DNA of 64,000 nt from Silurus meridionalis (GCF_014805685.1 NC_060887.1:28403463-28467462), one strand, 5' to 3'. Positions 12,240-23,212 are shown, counted from the stretch's first letter. Numbers and translations are program-made. The notes: generated from the letters alone by a model not told the origin.

Positions 12240-12560
12240 ATTAAATTACTGTTTTAATTTTTATCACTTTCCATCCCAAGATGGCGCATCCTACCTGCAC
12301 TGTATCAGCAGTGAAATGCGTTCGGTATCCATGGCAACTTTTGATTTTGATGACGACATATATGTTTACTGTTTTGTCTCCAGGTTACGCACCTATTAAG
12401 TGTATAAATGAGCAAACTGAGGGGTTCCACTAACACTGCCCTGTATTTATACATGTCCTGAAACATCTAACTGATCAATCAATGATATACTGATAAAATA
12501 ATACATGATAAAGATCACATGAATAGTTGAAGTGTGCAGAAAATCGGTTATTAGCTCTGT
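12240..12560. promoter_or_regulatory. Probable promoter / 5'UTR exon block of kinase copy A
   Basis: This block is almost base-for-base identical to 23213-23535 upstream of copy B. It contains AAGATGGCGC, a YY1-like site often found at transcription starts. On the minus strand there is a donor CAG|GTAGGA, with the putative exon ending at 12295. An ATG in strong context (gccATGG, 12332) lies in that exon but runs out of frame into a stop after splicing, so it would act as a short upstream ORF. On the plus strand the same DNA holds a 50-codon open frame (12281-12433). No TATA box is evident. Confidence 0.5.
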
Positions 12561-13184
12561 ACAGATAGCAGTCATTAGCTAGTTTATGGGCGCTAGCTAG
12601 AGTAGTAAACTTTAATTATTAAGTATTTTATTTCATTTCATTACTTGCCGTCGTGTCTTTTATTGTGAAACATGTAGGGTTTATTAAAGCATTAGCGGGG
12701 GCAGAATTTAACTTCTTACTAAGTTTTCTTTTTTTTTTTTTTTTTGACTGTTAAACACATTTAACAATAAATCCGAGCAGCATATAATAACATATAATAA
12801 TTAAATTAAATTTTACAATCATTTTTAATGCTTTAAAACAAGAAGAAACTAAAAAAAAATCTACATTTGTGTAAATAAAACTTGGCTACAGCTTCTTACT
12901 AGTGATGGGAAAATCGGATCACTTCAGTGACTTGGTTCTTCGAATCTTGTTCATCAAAATGAATGAATCTTTTTTAGTCTTTTAATAATTTAGATTATTT
13001 AATTCGTTTGATCAGAAAATAATAAATATTACATTTTCAATTAGTCAATATACACTCAAAAAATTTGGCTGCTGTTGGTCCAAATAATGTAACTATGTTT
13101 AAAATAAATGAATTAAATATTTTAATTAAAATTAAAAGAGTCGTGTTGACAAAATTAAAAAATAGTAATATTTCAGTTTTAAAT
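12560..13184. other. AT-rich flank of kinase copy A
   Basis: No gene is seen. It includes poly(T) at 12730-12746. The segment at about 12840-13050 is still similar to 24650-24850 near copy B ('cttactagtgatgggaaaat' in both), so it marks the far end of the duplicated unit. Confidence 0.6.
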
Positions 13185-13729
13185 GGAAGCGCATTGCATT
13201 CACAAAAAAAAAAAAAATCACAGCCAAGATCTCATAATTATGACTTAGTATCTCATAATTATAACTTAGTATCTTATAATTATGAGATCAGTATCTCATA
13301 ATTATGACTTAGTAGTTTGATGACTGTATATGTTAGTGTTAAGATGGTTGTCACACTGGTTCTCTAAACACAGTCCTGTTATCTGTTCAGTGTCTATAGG
13401 GTCTTTATGATGTGAGTATGTAAGGTATACGGGAAGTCTTTATCTAGGCTCACACATCTCCGGTTATTATTGTCTTCTTACCCAATCAGGAACAGTTTTA
13501 GCTCAGGTATTTTCCAGTGTGTGTATATATACTTGTCTGTTATTTGCATTCAATTAGGCATCACAGATCGCATGAAAAACCTCTCCAAGAATGAAGTTTT
13601 GTTTGGTCATAATAAAAAACATTATATTAGTTTAATTAGCTACTGGACATTTCCTCACTGACCTGCCCCTCCTGATAATGAATTTAGTTACGGTAAGTCT
13701 TACTTTAGTTAACAGATACGGGGCAATAA

Positions 13730-13730
13730 C

Positions 13731-13765
<35 letters not shown>

Positions 13766-13867
13766 TTTAACATTGACTGCTAATATATGTTACACGTTCT
13801 GACTGTCCACTTAATAAAAGTTTGTTTTATGTGTAACGTGTAACATATATTAGTAGTCAATGTTAAA

Positions 13868-13910
<43 letters not shown>
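13730..13910. repeat. Hairpin: (ATT)n / (AAT)n flanking a near-perfect 36-bp inverted repeat
   Basis: The left arm ends with 'aacattgactgctaatatat..acacgtt' and the right arm (from about 13835) is its reverse complement with one mismatch. Each arm is continued outward by its own trinucleotide run. The loop is about 36 bp. Confidence 0.85.
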
Positions 13911-14016
13911 CATATAATAGCTTCTACGTCTCCATTGTTGCGCAATGAGGCGCTTCCGAGCCAAAAATTGCAGTAACGTCAGCTAAAACGCTCCCCTGCC
14001 ACAGACTGCCCCAACT

Positions 14017-14596
14017 TATCTCATAATTATGGGATACTAAGTCATAATTATGAGATAAGGATCTCATAATTATGAGATACTAAGTCATAATTATGAGATA
14101 AGGATCTCATAATTATGAGATACTAAGTCATAATTATGAGATACTAAGTCATAATTATGAGATAAGGATCTCATAATTATGAGATACTAAGTCATAATTA
14201 TGAGATACTAAGTCATAATTATGAGATACTAAGATAATAAGGATCTCATAATTATGAGATACTAAGTCATAATTATGAGATACTAAGTCATAATTGAGAT
14301 ACTAAGTCATAATTATGAGATAAGGAGCTCATAATTATGAGATACTAAGTCATAATTATGAGATACTAAGTCATAATAATGAGATACTAAGTCATAATTA
14401 TGAGATACTAAGTCATAATAATGAGATACTATGTCATAATTATGAGATACTAAGTCATAATTATGAGATAAGGATCTCATAATTATGAGATACTAAGTCA
14501 TAATAATGAGATACTAAGTCATAATTATGAGATACTAAGTCATAATTATGAGATACTAAGTCATAATAATGAGATACTAAGTCATAATTATGAGAT
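14017..14596. repeat. 21-bp palindromic minisatellite array
   Basis: About 27 tandem units built around the perfect palindrome ctcataattatgag, spaced by 'atactaagt' or 'ataaggat'. Units differ by occasional single changes, for example ataataatg for ataattatg. The minus strand is spuriously open because the unit length is a multiple of three. Confidence 0.92.
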
Positions 14597-14885
14597 CCTG
14601 GCTGTGAATGAGATCCTGGCTTTTTTTGTGTGAATGCAATGCGCTTCCTTACGCTTTCCGTAGGTTTTACACTAATAATTTTAGTAAAACGAATGAAATG
14701 AGTTGTTTTGCATCTGCAGTACTGCGCTTTGGTCAACAGGCGGAGTAATATCTGCACATGCGCAGATGAAAAGCACATTCAACGCGCACTTTTCAGCTCT
14801 GTTCTTGAACGGCGCCATTTAATGGGAATCAATTTAAACAAAGTTTACAGTGCAAAAAGACACAACAAGCGAAGATTTTTCCTTA

Positions 14886-14901
14886 TGGACACACAGCCAG
14901 G
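14886..14901 (+). other. Possible orphan first exon (ATG plus donor) beside CpG/NRF1-like sequence
   Basis: Around 14750-14830 the base composition rises and includes catgcgcag and ggcgccattt. It is followed by ATGGACACACAGCCAG|gtgaga, a start codon and consensus donor. No downstream coding exon was found before the (TA)n tract and the LINE fragment. It may be a displaced promoter or coincidence. Confidence 0.2.
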
Positions 14902-14917
14902 TGAGATTTTACTTTTT

Positions 14918-14920
<3 letters not shown>

Positions 14921-14982
<62 letters not shown>
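14921..14982. repeat. (TA)n microsatellite
   Basis: A perfect alternating AT/TA run of about 60 bp. Open frames through it are artefacts. Confidence 0.95.
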
Positions 14983-14986
<4 letters not shown>

Positions 14987-15129
14987 GCATGATCGTATGT
15001 GTTGGTTCATGGCGGTCTGTGTAATCGCGTATACGTATCCCGCTACGTACCCTTCTTCTCGTACTCCGCATTCTCTCACCATCTTGGTTTTCGTTTGTCT
15101 CCATCATCGGTTATCTCGACGCTTTTTGG

Positions 15130-16207
15130 CGTCCCCCTAGGCCCTCAACATAACCGGGTTCCACTCTACTATAATTTTTTTCAGTGAAGAAATTTATAAA
15201 GTCCTCACTACTAAACTGTGATGAAACACATTTTTCAGATCCCTGATTTGTAGTTAGTTTAGCTACTGTAGTAAAAAGGAACCTGGGATTGTTTTTGTTG
15301 TTATTTATGAGTTTGCTCAGGTGTTCAGATCTAGCAGCTTTTAGCGCCTGTCTGTAGCTTAGCATACTGTCTTTATATGCAATTCTAAATACCTCCAATT
15401 TAGTTTTCCTCCATTTTCTCTCCAGATTACGGGCTGTTCTCTTGAGGGTATGCGTATGACTATTATACCAAGGTGCAGGTGCTTGTTCTCTAACCTTTTT
15501 TAAGCGGATGGGGGCAACAGTGTCTAATGTGCTAGTGAGGATAAGGTCTATGTTGTTAGTCATTTCATCAAGATTATTAGCAGTTATGGGTTTAGTGAGA
15601 AATTGAGATAAATCAGGCAGGTTATTTATGAATCTGTCCTTAGTGGTCGGAACAATAGTCCTACCAAGGTAAACACGGCTAATCTGCTCTACTGGTAGTG
15701 TGTACAGTATGAGATAAAGGTCTGTGATGTCATCACTCTGAGGTAAAATATCTATATCAGTGACGTCTGCTCCGTGGGATATTATTAAGTCTAATGTGTG
15801 GTTGGTCTGGTGATGTTTTGTTTAACCCCAAAAGAGTTTAATAAGTTCACAAATGATAGTCCTAGGGCATCGTTTACATCATCTACATGAATATTAAAAT
15901 CTCCTACAAGCAGCACTTTATCAAAATTGATCAAGAGGTCTAAAAGAAAACAAGCAAACTCTTGAAGAAAATCAGCGTAGGGCCCTGGGGGTCTGTACAC
16001 GGTGGCCAGAGCGAGAGACAGTAGGGGTTTTCTATGTTTGTCTGAAAGTACAATTTTAAGAACGAGCACTTCAAATAATTTAAAGATGAATCCTAATCTG
16101 TGACTAACATTAATAGAGGCACTATAAATGGTTGCTACACCTCCCCCACGACCAGTCTGAAGGGGCTCATGCTTATAAACATATCCTGATGGTGTCGATC
16201 CTGGCAT
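15130..16207 (-). mobile_element. L2/CR1-like LINE fragment (endonuclease and linker)
   Basis: The minus strand encodes GYVYKHEPLQTGRGGGVATI, ATVYRPPGPYADFLQEF and VLLVGDFNIHVDD (the endonuclease GDFN motif). After a frame change near 15.82 kb comes the linker APAPWYNSHTHTLKRTARNL..ERKWRKT and NNKNNPRFLFTTVAKLT just before where the reverse transcriptase should begin. The RT is absent. The clade (Jockey superfamily, L2/CR1 group) is judged from these motifs. The copy is truncated at both ends and non-functional. Confidence 0.8.
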
Positions 16208-16224
16208 TTTTCAGTTTTAACTGC

Positions 16225-16910
16225 AATAAGATTTCAGTTTTGACTGCTTAAAAGACACTGTAAATAAGCATTATTTGAAAGATTGAGCAAACCTATAAAG
16301 GAAAATGTTTAATTAGTGTTTAAATGTGGAACATGATTGAAAATGCAGATGCTTGGAGTCAATTTGCCTTAACTTTTCTCAAAAACTCCACAGTAAAATG
16401 AGTTCAAATTTAATTCAGTAATACACAGGGACACTGTAAATAAGAATAATTTAAAAGATTGAACAAACCTGTCTAGAAAAATGTTTTATGAGTATTTAAA
16501 TGTGGAACATGTTTGAAAATGCAGTGATGCTTTTAGTGATTTTGCCTTTACTTTTCCCCAAAACTCCACAGTAAATTGAGTTGAAATTAAACAGAGTAAT
16601 ACACAGGGACACTCTAAATAGGAATAATTTAAAAGATTGAACAAACCTATCAAGGAAACTGTTTTAGGAGTGTTTGAATATGGAGTCATTTTGCCTCTCC
16701 TTAAACGTGGAACATGGTTAAAAATCCACTTATGTTTTGAGTGAATTTTCCTTTCACTTTTCTCCAAAACTCCACAGTAAAATAAGTTGAAATTTAATAC
16801 AGTAATAGACAGGGACACTGTAAATGAGATTTATTTGAAAGATTGAACAAACCTATCTAGAAAAATGTTTAATGAGTGTTTGAATTTGGAACATGATTGA
16901 AAATGCACTG
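16225..16910. repeat. Tandem repeat, period about 176-206 bp, four units
   Basis: The words 'gacactgtaaata', 'aaagattgaacaaacct', 'gtggaacatg' and 'actccacagtaaaa' recur in the same order. The 'gacact' anchor lies at 16254, 16430, 16608 and 16814. The third unit is longer, with about 30 extra bases. Units are clearly diverged, so this is an old local satellite. Confidence 0.85.
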
Positions 16911-16929
16911 AGATTTGTAAATTGTTTTG

Positions 16930-17630
16930 TCTTTTGAGGGGATTGCCTCACCTGAAGCTAATGTGACCTAATAAGGGGGTGGGGAGCAACAGCTACGCTA
17001 ATTCCTCTCCACTGCTTCTCTTTCTCTCCCCATCCCGAGGCATCCTGAGGTTTGGTCAGCTCCAGTCACGTCCCACCTCATGAAGACTATGGACCTTTGA
17101 AGAAGTAGATGCCGAACTCGCAAACATCTCGAACCATCTAGAGACGTACCAGTGCCAATTGGATCCCGCTACATGTGTGTTTTTTACATTGGACCCCTGG
17201 AGTGTTTAAAGGCTCTGGCATGGAGAAGTTGATGCCGAATCTGTGATGATCACAAATGTTGAGCTCATAAAACTAGGAGCTACTAACCATATAGACTGTA
17301 TAAGACTGTAGAAAGAACATTACTTATAATCTTATACTCCAGTACTCATGTTAGTCCCAGTGTTCTGTATTGTTGAAAGATTTATGATCAAACTCTTGAT
17401 GTCACCCAAATGAGGATGGGTTCCCCTTTTGAGTCTGGTTCCTCTCAAGGTTTCTTCCTCATAACATCTAAGGGAGTTTTTCCTTGCCACAGTCGCCACG
17501 GCTGCTTATCAGGGATAAATACACACCGTTCACCTTGACTGTTGATTTCTGTAAAGCTGCTTTGAGACAATGTCTGTTGTGAAGAGCGCTATAGAAATAA
17601 ACTTGACTTGACTTGACTTGACTTAATGAG
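16930..17630 (+). repeat. Dispersed retroelement-tail repeat, copy 2 (longest)
   Basis: Plus-oriented copy of the family at 165-560. It ends in agcgctatagaaataaac and a (ttgac)n tail at 17608-17630, as expected for a retroposed 3' end. Upstream it carries about 250 bp more than copy 1. No open frame of note. Confidence 0.7.
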
Positions 17631-17639
17631 TGCTACGTT

Positions 17640-18320
17640 ATAGCGTCATCATACTCAGCACCAGAGTTGCGTTTTTGCACCTGCAACAATTGGAACAACT
17701 CTGACATCAAAGATTATTGTGCATCTTTTCCATAGCAGAGATTGGATAATTCTCCTGATTTAGGACTATTTTTGGTTGTCTTGTACTGGTTGCTAGGATT
17801 AACAAACTTGACTTTTTACAAAAGGAGTATATGGTAAATCATTTACATTTTTTAAAAACTTATTGTATGTTTCTCTGCAACCAACCCCTCCTCTCACCCT
17901 TGATCTGTTGGTAATTCTCTTTTTATACTTGATATTTTTAGGATGTTGAAAATTATTACACATTATTTTTGGGGAAAAAATGTAAATACCAGTTTTATGA
18001 TTCATTTAATAAACTAATCCATAAAACTGGATTATTTGTTTTGGTTGAAGGCAACAATATATATTTTAGAATAATTGGATTTAATTAACTTAATATATTA
18101 AAACTAAATTAAGCATGTTACGTTGAATTAACTAAATAACATTGCATTACTTTATGTAATTAACTTAAGTTTACTGAAATAAATATTGTTACTTAAATGC
18201 AGCCTAACTAAGTTACGTGGAACCTGTTGAAATAAAAATGTTAAGTAAGGCCAACATATATTTTTGAGTCTTTGACTATAGTTTCAGTACTTTATTTATA
18301 TGTATATTTAACTACATAGC
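17640..18320. other. Gene-free AT-rich stretch
   Basis: No exon is visible. The part at about 18060-18260 (aattaactaa / 'acgtggaacctgttg' words) resembles a short AT-rich MITE common in fish, but this is not certain. Confidence 0.4.
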
Positions 18321-18329
18321 GTATGTCGG

Positions 18330-19262
18330 AATTAACCCAGCCATTAGAGTTGCACAAGCCAGTGCGCTCTTCGTGCCGGTCCCAAGCCCGAGTAAATGGG
18401 GAGGTTGCGTTAGGAAGGGCATCCGGCGTAAAACATGCACGAAATAAAATATGCGGATAGACGAAATAGAAATTCATACCGGATCGGTCGAGGCCCGGGT
18501 TACCAACGACCGCCACAAGTTTTGTTAGCCAACAGTGTACCGGTGGAAATTGGGCTACTGTTGGCCGAAGGAGGAGAAGGAGAGGAGGAAGACGTCTACA
18601 GAGATGGCAGGAAAAGGAGCAGTGTAGGAGAGTGGAGGTTCGGGTTGGTACTATAAATGTTGGTACTATGACTGGTAAAGGGAGAGAGTCAGCTGATATG
18701 ATGGAGAGGAGAAAGGTAGATATGTTGTGTGTTCCGGAGACCAAGTGGAAAGGTAGTAAGGCCAGGAACATTGGAGGTGGGTTTAAACTGTTCTATCATG
18801 GTGTGGATGGAAAGAGAAATGGTGTAGGGATGATTCTGAAGGGAAGAGTTTAGTAAGTGTGTAGTGGAGGCGAAGAGAGTTTCTGATAAAGTGATGAACG
18901 TGAAGTTGGAAGTTTAAGGGGTGATGATAAATGTCATCAGTGCTTATGCTCCACAAGTGGGTTGTGAGATGGGGGAGAAGGAAAAATTCTGGAGTGAGTT
19001 AGCTGAAGTGGTACAAGGGGTACCTAGGAATAAACGATTGCTGATTGGGGCAGATTTTAATAAGCATGTTGTTGAAGGGAACAGAGGTGCTGAGGAGGTG
19101 ATGGGTAGGCATGGCTTTAAGGAGAGGAATGTGGAAGGGCAGATGGTGGTAGATTTTGATAAAAGGATGGAAATGGCAGTGGTGAACACTTATTTTAAGA
19201 AGGAGGAGCATAGGGTGACGTGTAAGAGTGGAGGAAGGTGCACACAGGTGGACTGTGTTCAA
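18330..19262 (+). mobile_element. RTE-type LINE fragment B: 5' end and endonuclease half
   Basis: It begins with a noncoding head (gccggtcccaagcccgagta, 'gaagggcatccggcgtaaaa') typical of the 5' region of this fish RTE family. The endonuclease start follows (VRVGTINVGTMTGKGRESAD, MLCVPETKWKG). After a break near 18.86 kb come INVISAYAPQVGCE, LIGADFNKHVVEGNRG and SGGRCTQVD. It then stops abruptly at about 19262. It overlaps fragment A only over about 80 codons of endonuclease and lies in the opposite orientation. Stops and frame changes make it inactive. Confidence 0.88.
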
Positions 19263-19304
19263 GTGTTTATGAGAATTGCCAATGATTGCATTCATAATTT
19301 GTTA

Positions 19305-19362
19305 TGGGTGCAGAATTGTGTGTGTATATATATATATACACATACACAATTCTGCACCCAGA
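19305..19362. repeat. Small hairpin with (TA)n centre
   Basis: Arms gggtgcagaattgtgtgtgt and its near reverse complement, around a short TA run. It lies just beyond the 3' break of LINE fragment B. Confidence 0.8.
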
Positions 19363-19704
19363 ATTGGTGCAGAATTGCACCAGTTAACCCTTATATATAA
19401 AAACCCTTATATATAAAATATAAATTATATTATAATATAAATTATAATATAAAATTAACCCTTATATATAAAATACTACTGTAATCTTAAAAAAAGCTAT
19501 AATTTTTTATATAAATATGTTAACTGAAATTCATAAGCAGTAAAATGCATTTATGAACGTAAAGTGTGTTTGTAACTAAATATCTTTAATATCAAGAATT
19601 AAAAACAAATCACAATTTTTATTCAAAAACATAATACATTTTATATTTGTGTTTGCTCTGTTTCAGTGCAGCGTCTTCGTCTCCTGTCCAGCAGTTTGTA
19701 TTGT

Positions 19705-22664
19705 TCACCCTAAATCAGAGGAAAGATTTGAAGGACAGAATTACTTTATGAATTACAGGATCCTGTCGTGTATTTAAAAAATGATTATCATAAAGAATGT
19801 GGCAGCAAAAGAACACTGCAAATACCTGATAAGTGAAACCACTGGTGATGCTCTATCTGTTCCAGGCTGGGACGGATTTCTGATTTCACATGCAAACACC
19901 AACGGATCAAATGACTGCACTCTGTTACACGTACAGAAGTAAATAAGTACATAAATCAATAAGGCATAGAAAGAAGAATATAATACTTAACCCTAAAACG
20001 CTGTATAATTTATGACATTAAAGAAATATCCCCTATAACCCTTAAAGTAACTGCTGTTAAGTGCAAATTAAATTACTCACACTTATAGCTGTGCAAATTT
20101 CCTGTGAATTTCATTGTACTTACTAAATAATTTATAACAGTCATAAAATAAAATACATGTTTCTCTGTTCAAGTCAATGTACAAAATAGAGTTGATCCTG
20201 CTATAATCTATTCCATAGCTTATCAGTCTTTGCAATTCCTTACCTTGAGACATGCTTTTGGGAAAGTGCACAAAGCCAAGTCTCAATTGATTCCTGGTCT
20301 TGAAAGGCAGAGAGCCACACACCAGCTTGTACATTGTCACACCCACAGACCAGGCAGTAGCTGGGTCTGCCAAATACTGTTTCTTATTGTACCACTCAGG
20401 CGGAGCGTAGTCTAACGTGCCTGTTAACAGAGATACATTTAGTAAAAGAAGCACAATATTCACTGCCATGCAGAACTTATAGTCTCATATAATGTACCTG
20501 CAAATGTATTGTAACAGTCCTTGACCAAGTCTCCACACCCAAAGTCAAACAGCTTGATATTAAGAGTGTCTGTCTGAACTAGGATGTTTTCTGGCTTGAT
20601 GTCGCGATGCAGAATTCCTCGGCTTTTACAATGCTTCAGCGCCTTTAACAGCTGAAACATCAGTTTACGAGCCATAAACTCAGGCAAGCAGCTGCCATGC
20701 CTTTTGCGGAATTGATCCAAGTCCTCACATGGTTCAGGCCGTTCCAGTATCATGATGTAGTTGTCAAGATCATCGTACCACTCGAGAATCCGCAGGATGT
20801 TGGAACAGAATGGTTCAGTGTTCACAATAGACATCAAAGCTACCTCAGTGGGCAGGTAACCATGTCCAGGCTATAGTAAAGAATAAGTGGCACATATTAT
20901 AATCCCAACCTACTTATACAATTCTTATAAACAATATGCTGTTGCTGATGATATTATTATTATTATTATTATTAATAATTTTATTATTATTATTATTATT
21001 GTTGTTATTATTAATTTTATTATTATTATTATTGTTATTATTAATTTTATTATTATTATTATTATGCTAGGTTATATTTTCAGGTAAGCTGTTATATTAC
21101 CAATTAACATGTGAAATAAAACTTACAATTTTCAGTTGTTTAGATTTCTGTTTGTAAATATACTTGATTGCAACCTGAGGAAATATAAATGTGTTATGTG
21201 AAATGAGATGACATAAATTGACATAGATTAATTGCTTCTGCAATTCTACTGACAATTCCACAACGATACATCCATGATGTCAAGAGTAGCAGCAAAAGAT
21301 ATCAAAATAAATGCTGAATGAAAAACATTGTCCATTAGTAGCAATTCACAAATTCTCTTCAGATAATTATAAGTACAGTCATACTTCTGTATATTTCTGT
21401 TTATAATAATAGCCATATATTTTGTTTATAGCACATATCCTTCTGTAAATTTCAGTTTATAGTAATAGCCATCTGTATTGTATGCTCATAGTACATATAT
21501 ATTCATCTGTATATTATGTTCATAGTACATACACATCTGTAAATTACTGTTTATAATAATAGCCATATATTTTGTTACAGCACATATCCATCTGTACATT
21601 TTAGTTTATGGTAATAGCCATCTATATATTATGTTTATAGTACATACACATCGGTAAATTACTCCTATATTACCATTTAATTTAATTTATTCAACTCATG
21701 TTAACACTGTATATCCTGCACTTGCTGCCATTGCACTCTATGACAATAGAGTTTAATCTAATCTAATCTAATTAGAGGAAAGAAAGGAATGAAAAGACTT
21801 ACTGGCAATCCATCTGCTTTGCGAATACCAGCAAACACACAGCCAAATCCTCCTTCGCCCAGCAGTTCTCCCTCCTCATACTCATTCACAAAATGGGCTA
21901 CAAAAATGCATACAAATATGATTGTCTGATTCACATAATTAGTCCTCATTTTTTTTTATACATTTCAACTTTCTTCTGTCTTACCAGTGCCAACATGTTT
22001 AGTCGGAAGTTTAGATGAATTTGAGAGGTCAGGATTCTCTTGTGTAATCTGTGTTCTTGATCTCTTTTCCTGAGGTTCATTTTCATCTTGCAAGTTAGCA
22101 GATTTCCTTTTGGCCCTAGATGGTGACTTGGGAAGATCTGTCTGATTAGACCCCTGAAGCTGAGCTCTAAAGTCCACCGACTGCAACTGGAATAAGGACT
22201 TCTGGGTCTCCAGCAATTTCAGTGCACCCAAGTATGATAAATGTTTGGTGTATGCCTTCTTTACGATCCAGCATCCACTGTGCTGGTTGTTGTTTCCAAC
22301 TAATTAAAGAAATGATGAAAATGTATTATTTGTTCAAATAATGTAGTAATAAGGCAGCAACACACACACACACACACACAGTGTATATGAATGTAAAGGT
22401 GTTCCTAATAAAGTGGACAGTGAGCGAAAACATTCACAAACCCTTAATAATCTTTACATTTTTATTACCTAGTTTAGTTGAATCTGCAAGGTCATGATTG
22501 TCTTGTGTCATCTGTGTTCTTGATCTCTTTTGCTGAGGCTCATTTTCATCTGGCAAGTGAACAGATTTCCTTTTGGCCCTAGATGATGACTTGGGAAGAT
22601 CTGTCTGATTAGACCCCTGATGCTGAATTCTATCGATGCATACATGTTTGAAGTATTCCTTCAT
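19705..22664 (-). CDS. Pim-like serine/threonine kinase, copy B (8 coding exons, 434 aa model)
   Basis: Exons 5'-3': 22664-22469, 22299-21985, 21897-21803, 21174-21127, 20870-20498, 20420-20244, 19921-19826, 19709-19705. Junction phases match copy A and the sum is 1305 nt. Only two N-terminal modules are present (HQGSNQTDLPKSSSRAKRKS type), against three in copy A. The kinase core is intact: GEGGFGCVF, VAIKYIYK (Lys206), ERPEPCEDL hinge, HRDIKPENIL (Asp308), DFGCGD (Asp327), DYAPPEW and RPSLEQI. The VAIK exon is one codon shorter than in copy A (48 against 51 nt), with several substitutions. In the last exon the second codon is TGA, so the protein ends about 14 residues earlier than copy A. 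The start is ATG 22664 (MKEYFKHV), the equivalent of copy A's. Same family function; a recent tandem paralogue. Confidence 0.86.
20950..21066. repeat. (ATT)n microsatellite in kinase copy B intron
   Basis: Imperfect ATT/TTA runs over about 115 bp, between the VAIK exon and the hinge/HRD exon. Confidence 0.9.
21370..21775 (+). mobile_element. Insertion in the copy B glycine-loop/VAIK intron
   Basis: This segment is absent from the matching intron of copy A (10058-10475). It holds several diverged units of about 60-110 bp built from 'tctgtaaatt', 'tttataataatagccat' and 'tagtacatacacatc'. It ends with ttgcactctatgacaatag and a (tctaa)n tail, as seen at the 3' end of some fish LINEs. It is probably a retroposed tail inserted after the gene duplication. 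Confidence 0.55.
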
Positions 22665-23212
22665 TTTTGTCTTCCACTATATGTTAATTAAAGCTGCATA
22701 AAGAAAGGAAGAAGAATACATAATTTGTCAAAAAAAATGATCCAGTAATAAAACACACAAACACAAAGTGTGTATGAATGTACATCCTATTCACAAACGC
22801 TTAATAATCTTTCTATTAGATTCTTCTCTTTTTTTTTTACCTTGATATGATTTCCTAATACAGATGTCATTTTATTTACCATTTATTCTCACAATCCTAG
22901 TTTTAGTTCATTTGATTTGTATTTAACAAGACTGAACTCAGTAGAGAATTTATATCAGTGAGTGTGAAAATACAGAGATCTCATCTTAAATGTCCCACTT
23001 TACCAGTATTTATACTAATTGTGTAGAGTTTATACTGGATCTTTCTGAACTTTCCTTAGACAGAAACATTACTTTTAGCTTGGTATACAAATCTTCTTGT
23101 TTTTAAGGTTTCGATTAAACTAATTTAATCTTAGTGACAGGGTAATAACCAGAGCATAAAACTAAATGAGGATGTTAATACGGTGTTCAGGGTCTTATAT
23201 TGATTAAATTAC

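Larger units (their letters stand above)
13185..14648. mobile_element. Inverted-repeat element carrying a palindromic minisatellite
   Basis: The left end reads ggaagcgcattgcattcaca; its exact reverse complement ends the element at 14648. Just inside both ends are an A/T run, the word agccagg/cacagcc, and copies of the 21-bp unit ataattatgagatactaagt(c). The element contains a short array (13232-13312), a microsatellite hairpin (13730-13910), a unique core and a long array (14017-14596). No transposase or clear target-site duplication is visible. It looks like a MITE-like or foldback element; that class is inferred from structure only. Confidence 0.65.

Noticed and set aside
12295..12332. ATG in strong context (gccATGG) as the start of kinase copy A
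   Set aside because: After splicing at the visible donor, the frame meets a stop a few codons into the next exon in every phase tried. It is kept only as a possible upstream ORF.
14017..14596. CRISPR-like regular repeat array
   Set aside because: There are no unique spacers. Units abut directly and are themselves palindromes, and the genome is eukaryotic. It is a minisatellite.
14461..14778. Open frame with repeated SHNYDLV units
   Set aside because: It is the translation of the 21-bp minisatellite, whose period keeps one frame open. No start context or homology.
14850..15140. Frames rich in alternating Tyr-Ile
   Set aside because: Translation of a (TA)n tract; the same applies at 24.86-25.03, 33.46 and 62.27 kb.
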